Below, piece after piece: positions 46,684 through 58,445 of a DNA stretch of 64,000 nt. The first letter of the stretch is position 1. Each line of letters begins with the position of its first letter. The stretch comes from Gnetum montanum (lineage: Eukaryota; Streptophyta; Gnetopsida; Gnetales; Gnetaceae), in NCBI GenBank assembly GCA_015680685.1, contig MNCI01002923.1:1242458-1306457 (forward strand), written 5' to 3'. The position numbers were made by a program, and so were the translations under genes. The notes under the pieces are model-generated. The model did no database searches and was not told where the DNA came from. It saw only the letters and a list, made by a program, of their open reading frames with translations.

Positions 46684-48983
46684 TTAATTTTCAAGGTGGA
46701 TGGGAATGCTTTCATCTAGAACCAAATTTCCCTGATCAATCATCCATTGGATGTCATATTTTAGTGCTAAACAATAACCCATGTTGTGATCACAAAGTTG
46801 ATGGTAGTCATAGAACCGCTCTAGCTTGAAGTTCTTAGGAACTAGCAGCTCATTGGGCATAGCCAAGGATGGGTTCCTAAGGAGCTCATAGTACGGTTGA
46901 TACCGTTTGGTTGCCTCCTCAGACATCCTCTTATGTTGGATGTACCAAACCCCCAATAATTACTTCAGAAGTTCTGAGGGCTTGATGGGCAATGGGATGT
47001 ACTTGGAGTGATATTTATGCTTGAAGTTGGGTTTAGGCTAGGTTGATGCCTCTAGTGCCGATGTGGAGGGTTGGGCAATGTTACTTGAACTGGGCATGGG
47101 GTTGGTTATCGTTGTGGTCGCCTTTTTGTTATTGTTGCTATTGGGCTTTGCCTCGTTTGCCACAGCGGCCACCATGGCCATTACGGTTTTACCCTTCTCT
47201 TTGTATTTTTTGGTATATGCATTTTTGTACGCAACATAGGCTAGGTCCTTACTGGCCTCGGCCGCATCTTGGATGTTCTTTGTCTAAGTGAAAGCTTGAC
47301 TAAGAGAGCATGGGGCTAGGTAATACAACTTGGATTTGATGAAATCATTTACCACCCCCTTGAAGATGGCTAGCAAATGGGCCTCCGTGATGGGCTCACG
47401 GATCTCATTTAAGATGGCGCTCCACCGTTGTATAAACTTTTGTACCGACTCCAGCTGGTCTTGCTTAACGCCCATCAACTGATCCTGCGTGACTTTGGGC
47501 TTCAAGTTATACTTGAAGTGGGTTATGAACTGGGTTCCTAGCTCCTCCAGTGTTGAGATGAAGACATGCGAGAGCGCATGGTACTAGTATAGAGCTTTTC
47601 CTATCAGAGACATAGCAAAGACACGAATAATGGTATGTGGCCACTGTTGCAACAAGAAAGATTCAGATCTAAATGTGACCAAATGTGCATTAGGATCACC
47701 CTCCCCGTTGTATCTTGTGAAGTGGGAAAGTGGCATCCCAGGGGGTAATGTGAGCATGGGAATAGCTAACTGATGGGGTCATCATGGTAGAAATACATGA
47801 CCTACATTGTGTCAGAACCGACAACTTTGAGACGCTTGATCTCTTTAGAGAGGATCTAGATAAGTTGGAATGCTTGATCTAGACCCGAAGATGAGGTAGA
47901 CAGTTGTGGGGTTGCAGGGGCAGCCATCATTGGTGGCATAGTAAGGACAGCAACCTAGCTCATAGGAGGTGTCGTTGGGGCTTTCCTTGCAAAAGGTGTT
48001 ACCTGTGAGGCCCACCACCAAGTGGGTGATGCTATTGGGGTGACAGCCACTAGTGGTGTTGTAGGGTTAGTCATTTGCGAGACTGATGGGGCGAACCACA
48101 GTCCCGCACTTGGTTGTGACACCTGCAGGACTTGATACGCTTAGTGGTAAGGGTAATGTGACATATGAGATGTTTATGAAGTAGGGAGCAAAGTGTTTAG
48201 GGTCCACAACATGGTTGGGGCTGGGCCTATCGCTGATGGTGGAACGAGTGTAGATTATGGAATAGGAACAGAGGCTCCATGCAGCTGTGAGGTAGACGCG
48301 GTGTGCACATAGGGTAGGGTGGGTGTAATCGGTGCTTGGTACTAGGACAAGACAGAATGAGGAGGGAGAGTGCCTATGAATAAAATTGGGGAAGGAGCAT
48401 GTTGATACACTGAGGGTGCGAGATGGCTACCCATGGCTAATGAAAAAATATATTGCAGAGAAGTCGTTGTGGTCGTAAAAGAGGCAAACGCAAAAAGTGG
48501 GTTTGACTTGAAGACCGTGGTAGGAGGGATGGTCGCAAGGTAAGTCTAGCCACCATTCTCGAATTGGGAATCTAGGTCTTCTTATCCATCCTAGAATGCT
48601 TCATTGTAATGGGATGTTTTGTCCCACTCCCTAGACTTACTGACTCGTATCAACTACTCTAAAATCCACTAATACGTTTCTGCCAAGGGGATGATAACGT
48701 TAAGGGTAGCAATAAATTCTCTCCCATTCCAATGAAGGAACTCAAATTTGCACTTGTCCTCAAGCTCTTGGCAATCTAGGGGAAAATTTTCTTAGATCTT
48801 TACTCAAAGGAAGTCATAATGTTCTGTATCTTGGGCCAAGAACTTAGGTGACATATGTTAGATCCTAAGGGACTAGCATGGCGCCAGCATTGGGCTAGGT
48901 GGCCACTCGGCACCCATGGTGCTTTGTGCCGAGAAAGGAGCCTCAAAGCTCAAGGTAGGAACAGCGGTTGTTGGAGGAATCAT
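46684..48983 (-). pseudogene. Tat-2 gag (broken)
   Basis: The start is probably ATG 48983 (MIPPTTAVPTLSFEAPF). A Pro/Thr/Ser-rich linker follows (about 48450-47900). The gag core then begins with LPPGMPLSHFTRYNGEGDP (about 47755-47700), continues with SVQKFIQRWSAILNEIREPI and AHLLAIFKGVVNDFIKSKLY (47445-47325), and a zinc-knuckle-like segment with YHQLCDHNMGYCLALKYDI (about 46805-46750). The first Cys seen in Tat-1 is Tyr here. Stops occur throughout. Confidence 0.8.
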
Positions 48984-49206
48984 CTTGAGTAAAATAAAAA
49001 TAAAAATTGCAAATAGGGAACAAGGAAATGAATAGGTGATCAGAGGCTTTTGTCCTACCGAGTTCCAAAAGAACCGTCGTTGCGACTAGTCTACACCACA
49101 TGATGTATAAACAACCACAAAAGGGTGTCACATTTACACTAGTGTGTGACAGGGTACAGAGAGCATGCAAGACTACCCATAATACATAGAAAGGACACTA
49201 AAAAGG

Positions 49207-49223
49207 CCCTCCTTCTAGCGCCA
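49207..49223 (-). other. Primer-binding site of Tat-2
   Basis: On the - strand it reads TGGCGCTAGAAGGAGGG, 5 bases after the LTR. TGG would pair with a tRNA CCA end. It is the better-preserved form of the Tat-1 site. Confidence 0.8.
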
Positions 49224-49228
49224 AAAAT

Positions 49229-51097
49229 TGTAGTGACGGAAAACTTTGGTGGCTAGAACACCGAGAGGTTGTCGGGTGAACAGTTTAACCCCAGATTCGT
49301 GCAAGGGTTGTGCTAGAGAGAAATAGAAATGGGGTGCCCTGAACGGTCTAGTCGATCAGATAGGGACTTAAGCAGTATATCTTAACCTTTCATGAACGTT
49401 TTTTTCATAAGCAAGACACGCGAAGTAAATCGATGATCGACAAATGTAAAGCAGTTAAAATAATGCAAAACAACGATGACAGTAAACAAATAACAAAATG
49501 GATTTGGATGAGAGAATGCACCACCCAAAGATCATAGATTTGATCCTTTTCCTTATTTAAAAAGTGTACAATAGGTTGTGCAAGACTGGAGAAACACTGC
49601 TTACATTGAAAAGTATGGTCACAGGTCTTCTACTTGCTACTTTGTTTATTGAGATGCAAAAATGCTCGACTCACAAAGGGATGTTTGGAGCCAACCAAAG
49701 AGCTCAAAGGTAAACAGAATGCTTAAAAATGCCAACTACGCTCTTTGAAAGCCAACTTAAAAGCCAACTACGTCAAAAAGCCAATCTTTTCTGCCAACAA
49801 GCCAACCGAGAAGCCAACCTCTCGAACGTTGTTTGCTGGGGTATTTATAGGGCCAGGAGCAGGAGAGAAATGTGGTCTAGACACCATGTGTCCTGGGCCC
49901 TACAAGGTGCTAATATGCCTGTACTGTGTAGGTATGCGAAGCTAGATGTAAACTTTGTTACGATGTTACCATACTACTGAGACTACATGTGTAGAAATCC
50001 AGTGTGCTAACAATGTAAGTAAAGTGGAGCCTATGCTCCAGGACTATGTCTTCCCTTCTCTTACAAGAAGGTTCAAGCATAGGAATAATTTTTTTGGGAG
50101 TTGACCTAGGGGGTGCAAAATGGAGTGGAATTGCCGATTTTGCCAAGGAGATGCTGAAGTGAGAAAAACTGTTGCCAATAAGTTCTAGAGCTTCCTGAAG
50201 ATGTCTTAATGCTTCTGTGCCAGTGTTGCACTACTCACACTATTGAACAGATTAGTGAAGCTTAAGTAGCTGCTTGCTACACTATGCTATGCTACGTAGC
50301 ATAGCATAGCATAGCCACTAGGTTTGACAAAAATTTGTGTAGGAGCCAAAGAGCGTTTATCTGAGGCTTAGTCATGCTAACAACTACAACTTTTATCCTT
50401 CATGCTAGGGAGCTTTTGAACTCGCTGAACTCACGTTTAAAACACTTTTGCTATTTTTTCATTATTACCACGCTATGCTACGCTATGTAGCATAACACAG
50501 CATAGCAGCCAACGTACCTTGCTTCTTTGTTCAATCCATCATTTTCTAGCAAGAAACTTTGCTCGAGGCCTAAGGACTAAGCGGGGAAACTAGTTTTGGA
50601 GGCCGAAGCATTTCCAAGTGTAATTTTCTTATTGAAATCACTTGTCAAGATGGGCCTTTCTGCTTTGCCTTTGCTACGCTACATAGCATAGCATAGTGTA
50701 GCACTTTGCGTTGACTCAATCCTGACTTGTCTTGCAATCATTCTGTCACTTCGCATTTGGACGCTTGAGCAGCTATCTTTCAAGGCTTGCTATGCTGCAT
50801 AGCATAGTGTAGTGTAGTAGACTTCTTCACTAGAAAACTTGCCGAACTATTTTGCTCATCCCAAACACTTTTGACAACTCCTAGCATGGTCTCTGGGTAG
50901 ACTGTCAGTCGAGTCAATTATCCAGTTGGGCAGGCTAGAGAGTCTGATGAGCCTATTAGCTCTGGAGATAGAAAACTTGCTAGACTAGATAGTGTACCCT
51001 CAATGTGAACCATCATGATGCTACACTTATGGAATTCTTTGCCTAAATCCCAAGACTCTGCTGAAGCATGAGGGTCCTGAAATTTTATAGTGTTTCA
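49229..51097 (-). repeat. Tat-2 5' LTR
   Basis: In element sense it starts TGAAACACTATAAAATTTCA (51097) and ends near GTCACTACA (49229). TATAAATA is at 49849-49842. It aligns with 32007-33839. A segment near 50068-50098 (GAAGGTTCAAGCATAGGAAT and onward) is not in the 3' LTR and explains most of the 36-bp length difference. Confidence 0.92.
50282..50309. repeat. Perfect 28-bp palindrome in the Tat-2 5' LTR
   Basis: CTATGCTATGCTAC is followed directly by its exact reverse complement. The 3' LTR has an imperfect version near 33035-33065. It can form a hairpin or cruciform. Confidence 0.9.
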
Positions 51098-51208
51098 AGT
51101 GCTAGTTATTTAGATTAATTACATCATCCAAGATCATTGTAATGAAGCCTTGACGATATATCTTTTAGAAAGAATAATTGAAAATAAATCACATATAAAT
51201 TCACAACA

Positions 51209-52406
51209 ATGTCTCTCTCACAAGGCTACAATAACACAACAACAAGTAAGGTAATTCATTGGAAAACCAACGAATTATATGGCAATGAAGATGAAGTTTG
51301 GAGTACTCAATCTTCTACAGGGGTCTCCTATGTACATAGACGAAGACAACATTGTCCCAACTCAAAATTTCATAACCTACCTAGTGATGATGAACCCTTG
51401 TTGGCCACTAAGATCTCATGCATATACAAGAGGTTGTTCAAATATCCCGTAGGCATCGCAAAGAAAGAAATCTACCTAGGCTTGATTTAAATAACTTTTT
51501 CAAGTTTTCAAGAGGCTATGATTTAGATCTGCAACATCATTTACAAGCCTTCCATGATGCTTGTGTATGGAACAATATTGATAATGGGTGGAAAAAACTT
51601 AAGCTCTTCCCTACGACACTCATTGGCCAACCAAAAGTATGGTACAAGTCCTTGAAACCAAAATCAATTTGATGTTGGCTAACAATGGTAGAACTCTTCA
51701 ATGAAAGATATCAAACCTATGCAAGAGTGTCAACCTTGAGGAAACAAATCCAAGAGTGGAAACAAGTGCAACATGAACCCTTGAACATGGCCTTAGAAAG
51801 ATATTATGCATTGTTAAACAACTGCCTGGGCTATGGATTCTCTGAGGAAAGGCTAATGCATCACATCATGGATGGGCTCTGTAATGAAACAAGGGAAACC
51901 CTAGGGATGTATGCCCCAGTTCAACTATATGAGCTATGAACCCACCAATTCCAAGAGCTTATCAAGTGGGTAGAAAAAGAAGGAGAAATGGCTAAATGGG
52001 AGAATGTTGAAAATCTCAACAAGATCAAAATCTCAAACTAACAAAGGTCCATAATCAGGAAGAGGAAAAATCAACTCATCTCAAGGAAGTGGAACCATCT
52101 TTGCCAGTACTACAATCACTAGATGAAATTGAGGCAAAGATCAAGAAGATGACAAAATGGATACATGAAAAATGTGAAGAATATGCCAACATTATTAGAG
52201 TTAGAACCATGACAAACCAAGAAACAAGGCAGAACACCATTGGACAACTGAAAAGAAGGGTTGAAGAAAATAAGAATAGGAACTCAACTACCAATCATAC
52301 CTATCAATGTAATGTTTGCCTGTACAATCATCCTAAAGGCCAATGCCCAGTCTTGTCACATTTACATGAGCATTGGGGACGAATGTTACATCCAGAATTC
52401 ATATAG
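51209..52406 (+). pseudogene. B-1 gag (broken)
   Basis: The start is MSLSQGYNNTTTS (ATG 51209), 107 bp after the right Tat-2 junction. A frame change near 51420 leads into RLDLNNFFKFSRGYDLDLQ, HHLQAFHDACVWNNID, LFPTTLIGQPKVWYKSL (the gag-core Trp motif) and RKQIQEWKQVQHEPLNMALE (51685-51939). A charged segment follows (52089 on) with YQCNVCLYNHPKGQCP, a single zinc-knuckle-like CX2CX3HX4C (about 52302-52348). The equivalent B-2 gene is 29604-27506. Confidence 0.78.
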
Positions 52407-54849
52407 AAATATCATATTCAATCATAGTGGCAAAAATCTCAATCGTGGGGGGGACCACCCTCAAACTAGTCATACCCTTCATACCATCTGAACCCCAGCA
52501 CTCATCATGTCTAGCATTTTGTTTCCCCAACTGGATCAGCATCCTTTACTTCACCTCATCGTTATCATTCTCCCAATTACTCTCCACTCATACCCTTTCC
52601 AACAAGATCACCACCTCATGTCCCTTACACTTCTCTTCGCCCTCAATATTCTCATCCTTCACCTCCTTCTACATCCTCACTAGTTATGCCCGAAGGATTT
52701 GCACCATAGCATCGACCCACAAACATTACTTATGCTGCTACTATCAACCATAGTGGGGATCCTTCACAACATCGAAAGCATCCCTTCTTTAGACATGACC
52801 ATAGAAAGGAATAGCACAATTCTAAGACCACTGCATCCTCCCACTCAGCACAAGTTCAACATTGTGGTGCATCTTTCTCCTCAAATACAATGCCTCATGT
52901 TATCTTATCAGAGCCATCAATTAATACTCCAACTACCATTACGGCCCAATGAATACAACCACATAGGGAGACATATCAGTCCTTGCACACCATCTGACGG
53001 TCATGGGTGCCATAGTGGGTTAGCTCCCTATTACATGGTCACATCTTATAATTTGCCCCACTATACCAACTTCAATCAAGTGTGTGAACCCCCAAAGTGG
53101 GTACATTCCAACCACCACATCAAAAGACACCCAATGGTTTGGATATGACTAGGTCCCAATATTTTCAAAATGCATGGATCCAAACTTTTCATTTGTTAAT
53201 TCTCGCCATGATCAAAAGTTCAGTTATGGGGGATATCCTCCATTCTAACAAGCAGAATTAATAAATGTTTTTCGTTTTCTTCAATTTTACAATTTTTTTT
53301 TCCATTTTTTCATCTTTCAATTTGTTGTTTTATCTTTTTATTTGTTGTTTCATCTTTTTATTTATTGTTTTATCTTTTTATGGGTAATCTCATCTATGAA
53401 TAAAGCACTCATGTGACTCATTGGTTGAGGTGTTGTTCTCTGCTATCAAGTCTTGAGTAACTAATTATTTGGACAGCGAGCCCACCACATCCACCTAACC
53501 ATTCTATTAATAAGAGGTTCTACTTTGGGTACAATGACATTCTTGTCATCATAAAAACTTAAAAGCACTTTTGTGCTCATTATGCCCAGAGCAAAAAATG
53601 ATGGACTAAGCGGGAATGGCCAAGGTGTGACATCAAGGGGACTTGTGGATTCTCTTTGGTGACATCTGTAGGAATTATAATGCAACTTGTTGTACTTAGA
53701 TCCTTATAGATCTAATGAAAAATGGGAGTAAGAGTAATAAAGGCACTCAATAAAGAAACCCAATGCTATTCTGGGGGATCCCACTAGAAAGACATGCACC
53801 CATGCCTGAAGGTAGGCAACTTCTCTGGATTACACATCAAAAAAAAAAGAGGGGGAAAAAAGAAGAAAAGAAGAGTGTGCCAAAGCAGCTAGACAAAAAG
53901 AAACAAAGAGATCAAGACAAATGTGCCACCAAGAAATTCCAAATCACTCCTCCCTTGAACAAAACACCAAGTGATTGTACGCCTTGTTGTCATGATGCTC
54001 TTATGGTTGTCCATCATTGGATGAAACAATGCGATGTCACTGATCGATGGAATAGACTTAGTCTTGATTTTGGAGTGATAGTCTAATGCCACATTAATCA
54101 TGTCCTACACGCAAGATTCATTGTGCCCTGGGTCAATTACCTCATGTCCCAATCTCTGCAATCCTTTCTATAATTTACCTTATCTCATTATTCATGTATT
54201 TGTGACTCATGTCTTGTGTATCATTGAACTCATACCTCATTACAATGGTATCTACATATGTGTGGTTTGTGGAATTAATGTGCATTACATTTCACCCTTT
54301 TAGTGCCTACAGACATTTTCAGGTATGGTTATGTAAGGGCATCTTAAGTAGGAACCTGCTTTGGGAAGGACCCATTTGTGTAACCTTTGTAATTTACACT
54401 CATTTCACATCATCATCACATCATTTTATACCCTCCGAGTACTGCATTGCTAATGTCATTCCTTCCTTTATCATCCTTCTAATTCAAACTTTCCTATGCA
54501 TCAAAACATGCCTTTTTCCTCATCCTATTCATGAATTTCATTACGAGATTCTACTTCATTATACTTTTCGTATCTTCCGATCTATTCAATGTTACCCTAG
54601 ACCTTTTAAATTAACCTCAAATCCTTCATTTTTGGCCTTGGAAATTCAAAAATTCATCAATTTTGCCTAGTACCCTATTTTCAAAGAATGTACAATCATT
54701 CAAAGAATGTATGGAATAGGAGGCATAATCATTCAGTATCCATCAAGAACCTCCTGTTACTATATAATCGGGACATGCTAAAGGTGGAGTCAATGAAGCA
54801 CCTGAATAGGGACAACATCTGATGTTGTCCCCAAAGTGTGTTCAAGAAA
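52407..54849 (+). other. B-1 gag tail and spacer
   Basis: The first part (52440-53150) is Pro/Ser/His-rich and corresponds to the gag tail of B-2, but is broken. From about 53230 it is non-coding, with T-rich repeats of TTTTATCTTTTTATTTGTTG (53318-53380). No protease, RT or integrase motif is present where pol would be expected. Confidence 0.6.
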
Positions 54850-57409
54850 TTCATGAAAGGTCCACGTCAGCAGCTATGATAGTGGAACTTAACTTTGGAC
54901 ATTTCATAGAGTTTTCTCCTAAAGTAGTCAGGGACCAACTTAAAGGGTCCCCATTATGGCCTATTCTCTCTAAAAGTGGTGCATAGTACTTGGGAAAGAT
55001 GTACCAATTTTGGCATAATAAAGAAGAAGGCACCATCATTGATATCGGTGGTGTTTCTGTGGATTTCTCTACTAAAGCCATTTTAAAGGTGTTAAATCTT
55101 CTAAATACAGGGCCAAAAGTTGCTCACTTATCCACTCGCTCTGATGCTAATGCACAGAAGATCTGGTTGAAATGGGCATATAGCAAGGAAGATAAAATGT
55201 ATGGAGAGTTGACACTAAAAGAGAGAATCTATTTCAAGATCAGCACATATCACATCTTCCCCACAAAAGGTTTAAACCGAATCTCCACATATGTAGCTAG
55301 AGGAAGTGTTATCTTGATGGGCAAGGTTAATGCCAACCTACCCCATTTATATCTTACAGAAATTTTGAGGTAGTTCAAAGAACGCAAGATAGGAAAGTTT
55401 GCATTGCTCTTTCCCTATCTCATCAAGAAGTTGTGCTGACATGATGGAATTCTAGGATACACCAATGACATCCCCAAAAGGCCCAAAATGCTTCATTTGC
55501 TAAATTACTAAAGCCACCACCCCCAAGGAAAAGTGTTGGTGAGACACTGGAGCCTAAATAAGAATAGACAGTGGGGCCACAACACCTCAAACTGCAAGTC
55601 CTAGCCAACTTTCAAGCACAAGGCCTAGTCAACAACAAGAAGCGAGGCCAAGCATAGGCCAGCAAGACCAACCACCACTAGCATTGCAAGACTATCGATC
55701 ATCGATGAGCCATCTCAGGGCCATCGTTGAAACAGTCAATTGGAAAAGTCGTGATGAGACCAATCTTTTTAGGGTCATAGATGATGTCGTATGATCCATG
55801 GTCTCAATTGATCATGCGCGAGATGAGGTATCGATCCAAACAAGAGGAGGGGAATCACATTGGTCACAAAAAATCTCAGGGAATGCTACATCTTTTCATG
55901 TGCAATTAGAAACTAGTGAAGGTGCCACAGTAGTGGTCATGCAGCACCAAGATGCAGCAGGAACCATAGAAGTGGTCACAGACCACATAAAAGAATCATT
56001 CAATGTCCCTATTATGCCACTAGTAGATTTTACAGGAGCATGCGATGCTCAAACTTTGGCTGGTCCCTCGATGAATCTTGTGAAGCATAAGAATGTTCTA
56101 GATCAGTTGTTGCAGATAGGACAAGTGATGACATCCCTATTTGACATCCCTTAAGATGTCACAGCAACTCAATCAGACCTCATCTCCACAAAAGGGAAGC
56201 TGGTTATGGTAAAGATCAGGGCCAAGCATGCAGAGGCGGAGTTGGAAAGACTCCAAGAAAAGCTCATTACCCTGCAAGCTGCACAATAGGACCTATCTTA
56301 ATTCATCCCCATAGACCAACTAGAGTCCTTCTGGATAGAGCAGCTCAATAAATTGTTACAAGAGAATAAAAAAGTGACAGAGGAGAAAGAGAAGGTCGAT
56401 TGGGATGCTTCCAATGCACAATCTCAAACGTATGCACATGCCAAAGCACTCAAGGCCTTACAAGAGGAGAATAAATAACTTGCTACTAACAATCTCCAGT
56501 TGACCACCATAGAAAAAAAAAGGAATGTTCTCAAAGAAAATTTTTAGTAGTTACGAAAACAATTAGTCAGGGTCAACTAGGACATGAATCGCCTAACCAG
56601 GGAAAATAAAACCCTCTCAATGAAGGAGGTACGTGTGATCCATCAAAAGACAGCAATTGAAATAAGTGCATGGTAGAACGTGGCCAAGAGACATAAAAAA
56701 CTCAAGGAACATTTTAGAGACCAGGTGGGGATGTACAAGCAAGTAATTGAAAAAGAAATCCATATGTTCAAAGCCCACATTAACACCTTCAGTGCTCAAC
56801 ACGCTAATTGGTAGGCCATATTGGATACCTATGCATTCGTCCACCAAGCAGAACTCAAGAGCCGGGACCTGTAGATACAAAATCTTATAGAATACATGGA
56901 GTTGGCAAACCTACGGTATGCCAACTTAGCCATGTTAACAACAGGACACCCAAGAGCAAAGTTAGAGAAGTAGGTAACAACCACCTACGCAAAGTATGAA
57001 ATAGAATTTGCTGAGCATAAGAAAACACTGCAAAAATTAGAAGTGGAAAATTCTGAGTTAGAGGTGGTCAAAACTAACTACCAGGGATAAAAATATGTCA
57101 CGGCAGATTTAGTTCGATAGCTCACGGATTACAAAGAGTACAAGGATAAAGTCAAAGCCTATGAAGAGGAACAATGGCTGTTTGCAGCTTGGTATGTCAA
57201 GGCCAACCAAATGTTCCTACAACTGCCATGTCCATGGGAAGTGTTGACTCCATCAAACATTGGAACATCAGCATGGATGGCACAGGATCCCTAAATCGAA
57301 GAGGAAAAGTTCCAGGCACTCCTTCAGAGACATTAATTTCCAAAACCTAGAGCACAAGATAAGAGGAAGAGACCCATGGAGGAACCACCGCCACCAAGAA
57401 CCACATGAG
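54850..57409 (+). pseudogene. B-1 ORF2: globular domain plus long coiled coil, function unknown
   Basis: It is recognisable from TSAAMIVELNFGHFIEFSPK (about 54865) to TGA 57407-57409, about 850 codons with stops. The best block (54990-55373) has MYQFWHNKEEGTIIDIGGVS and LTLKERIYFKISTYHIFPTK, followed by GLNRISTYVARGSVILMGK. It closely parallels B-2 24707-24225. From about 55800 it is acidic and then a long coiled coil (ELERLQEKLITLQAAQ and LQKLEVENSELEVVK), ending PMEEPPPPRTT. The true start was not found; the B-2 copy suggests it lies some 300 bp upstream. Many stops are TAG where B-2 has a sense codon. Confidence 0.6.
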
Positions 57410-57569
57410 TTCCAATAAATTTTATAATTCTATGTCTGTGTCCCAATTTTGTTGTGTTCAACTCTCCATTGTAGCATGAATAAATTCCTAGTCAATTAAT
57501 AATTCCATACCTATCCACTGTGTAATCAAGTGGACTCATTCTCATTTTTTTTAACTCAAGGACGAGTTA

Positions 57570-57588
57570 TTATTCAGTCGTGGGGGTA
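57570..57588 (+). other. Polypurine tract region of B-1
   Basis: TATTCAGTCGTGGGGGTA directly precedes the 3' LTR and follows AACTCAAGGACGAGTT. B-2 has the same arrangement (- strand, about 22295-22276). Confidence 0.6.
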
Positions 57589-58445
57589 TGATGAATTGTG
57601 ATTTGCTAGGACCTAATATCAAACCCTTGATATTGAGTCATTGATATCGGGTACACGATATCGTGACCTAAATAACGATATCGACTACACGATATCGTGA
57701 TCCTTGTGTAAGCCTATAAATACACATTTGGCCACACAAGAGAAGGGAGTCAGTAGGTGTAAGTGTAGAGTCTTTTTGTTCATTTTTAATTTATTTCAAT
57801 TCTTTCCCCCATTGCATGCCCACAATGTGATGATTGTAATTGTATGAAACCTTTATTCGAGTGTGACGTACTTGGACACGCACATGACCGACAATAAAGA
57901 TCGAGATTACTCCATCATTGCAGCATTCACTTAGCTTTTATTTTGCCATTGTTTCTTTAGTTAATATTTACTTTATTGTCATTTACATTTCATGCTATTA
58001 ATGCGGAATGAGTACAACTTAATCACAAGCATTTAAGTGGGATTACTTCGTATCCCAATAGTGTATCTAGGAGTGCTTAAGTAACATGCGCTTGGTAATC
58101 CCAGCAATAGTACACGAAGTCCAAGATGTGTACAGATGATTAAGGATGTATGCTCATCGCACTTAGGCTAGCTTAGATTTCCTTCTCATATTGCTCATTA
58201 GCTTAATTAAATTTATTCTCTATTGTCCTTAGGAGCAACATAGTGATAGGAAACACATCATACACCTCACTCTGGATTAAATCATACGTGACAAGCAAAT
58301 ACTAGTCCATGTGGGAAGACAGAGAACTACGATCAATGTGTAACTATCTAAATACTACAACTAGTCCATCTGCGAAGTTTGACCGAATCTTGCGTACATG
58401 CTCGTATTCATATGGTTGAGTGTAGGGGTACCTCACCACTCATCA
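57589..58445 (+). repeat. B-1 3' LTR
   Basis: It starts TGATGAATTG and ends CACTCATCA, 857 bp. GATATC palindromes lie at about 57625-57700; TATAAATA at 57715-57722. It is followed by the GATAT TSD copy 58446-58450. Confidence 0.92.

Larger units (their letters stand above)
32007..51097 (-). mobile_element. Tat-2: 19-kb Tat-type Ty3/gypsy element with an antisense gene
   Basis: Read on the - strand: 5' LTR (51097-49229), primer-binding site, gag (48983-46684), protease (about 46015-45500), GGCC tandem array (45050-44777), an oppositely oriented gene (39838-44591 on +), a second array (39530-39130), pol with RT, RNase H, second RNase H and integrase (about 38690-35540), a third array (35530-35220), a long 3' non-coding region, polypurine tract, and 3' LTR (33839-32007). 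It is the most complete Ty3/gypsy copy here, but stops and frameshifts run through every gene. It lies within B-1 just after the primer-binding site. Confidence 0.9.
31126..58445 (+). mobile_element. B-1: RT-less LTR element, split by Tat-2
   Basis: It is about 8.2 kb of its own sequence once Tat-2 (32007-51097) and one TSD copy are left out. LTRs are 856 and 857 bp. Order: LTR, primer-binding site, [Tat-2], gag (51209-52406), spacer, ORF2 (about 54850-57409), polypurine tract, LTR. It lies on the + strand, opposite to host H and to B-2. As in B-2, no protease, RT or integrase was found. By hand count about 37 differences lie in the first 330 aligned LTR bases, mostly transitions, so the insertion is not recent. 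Confidence 0.87.
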
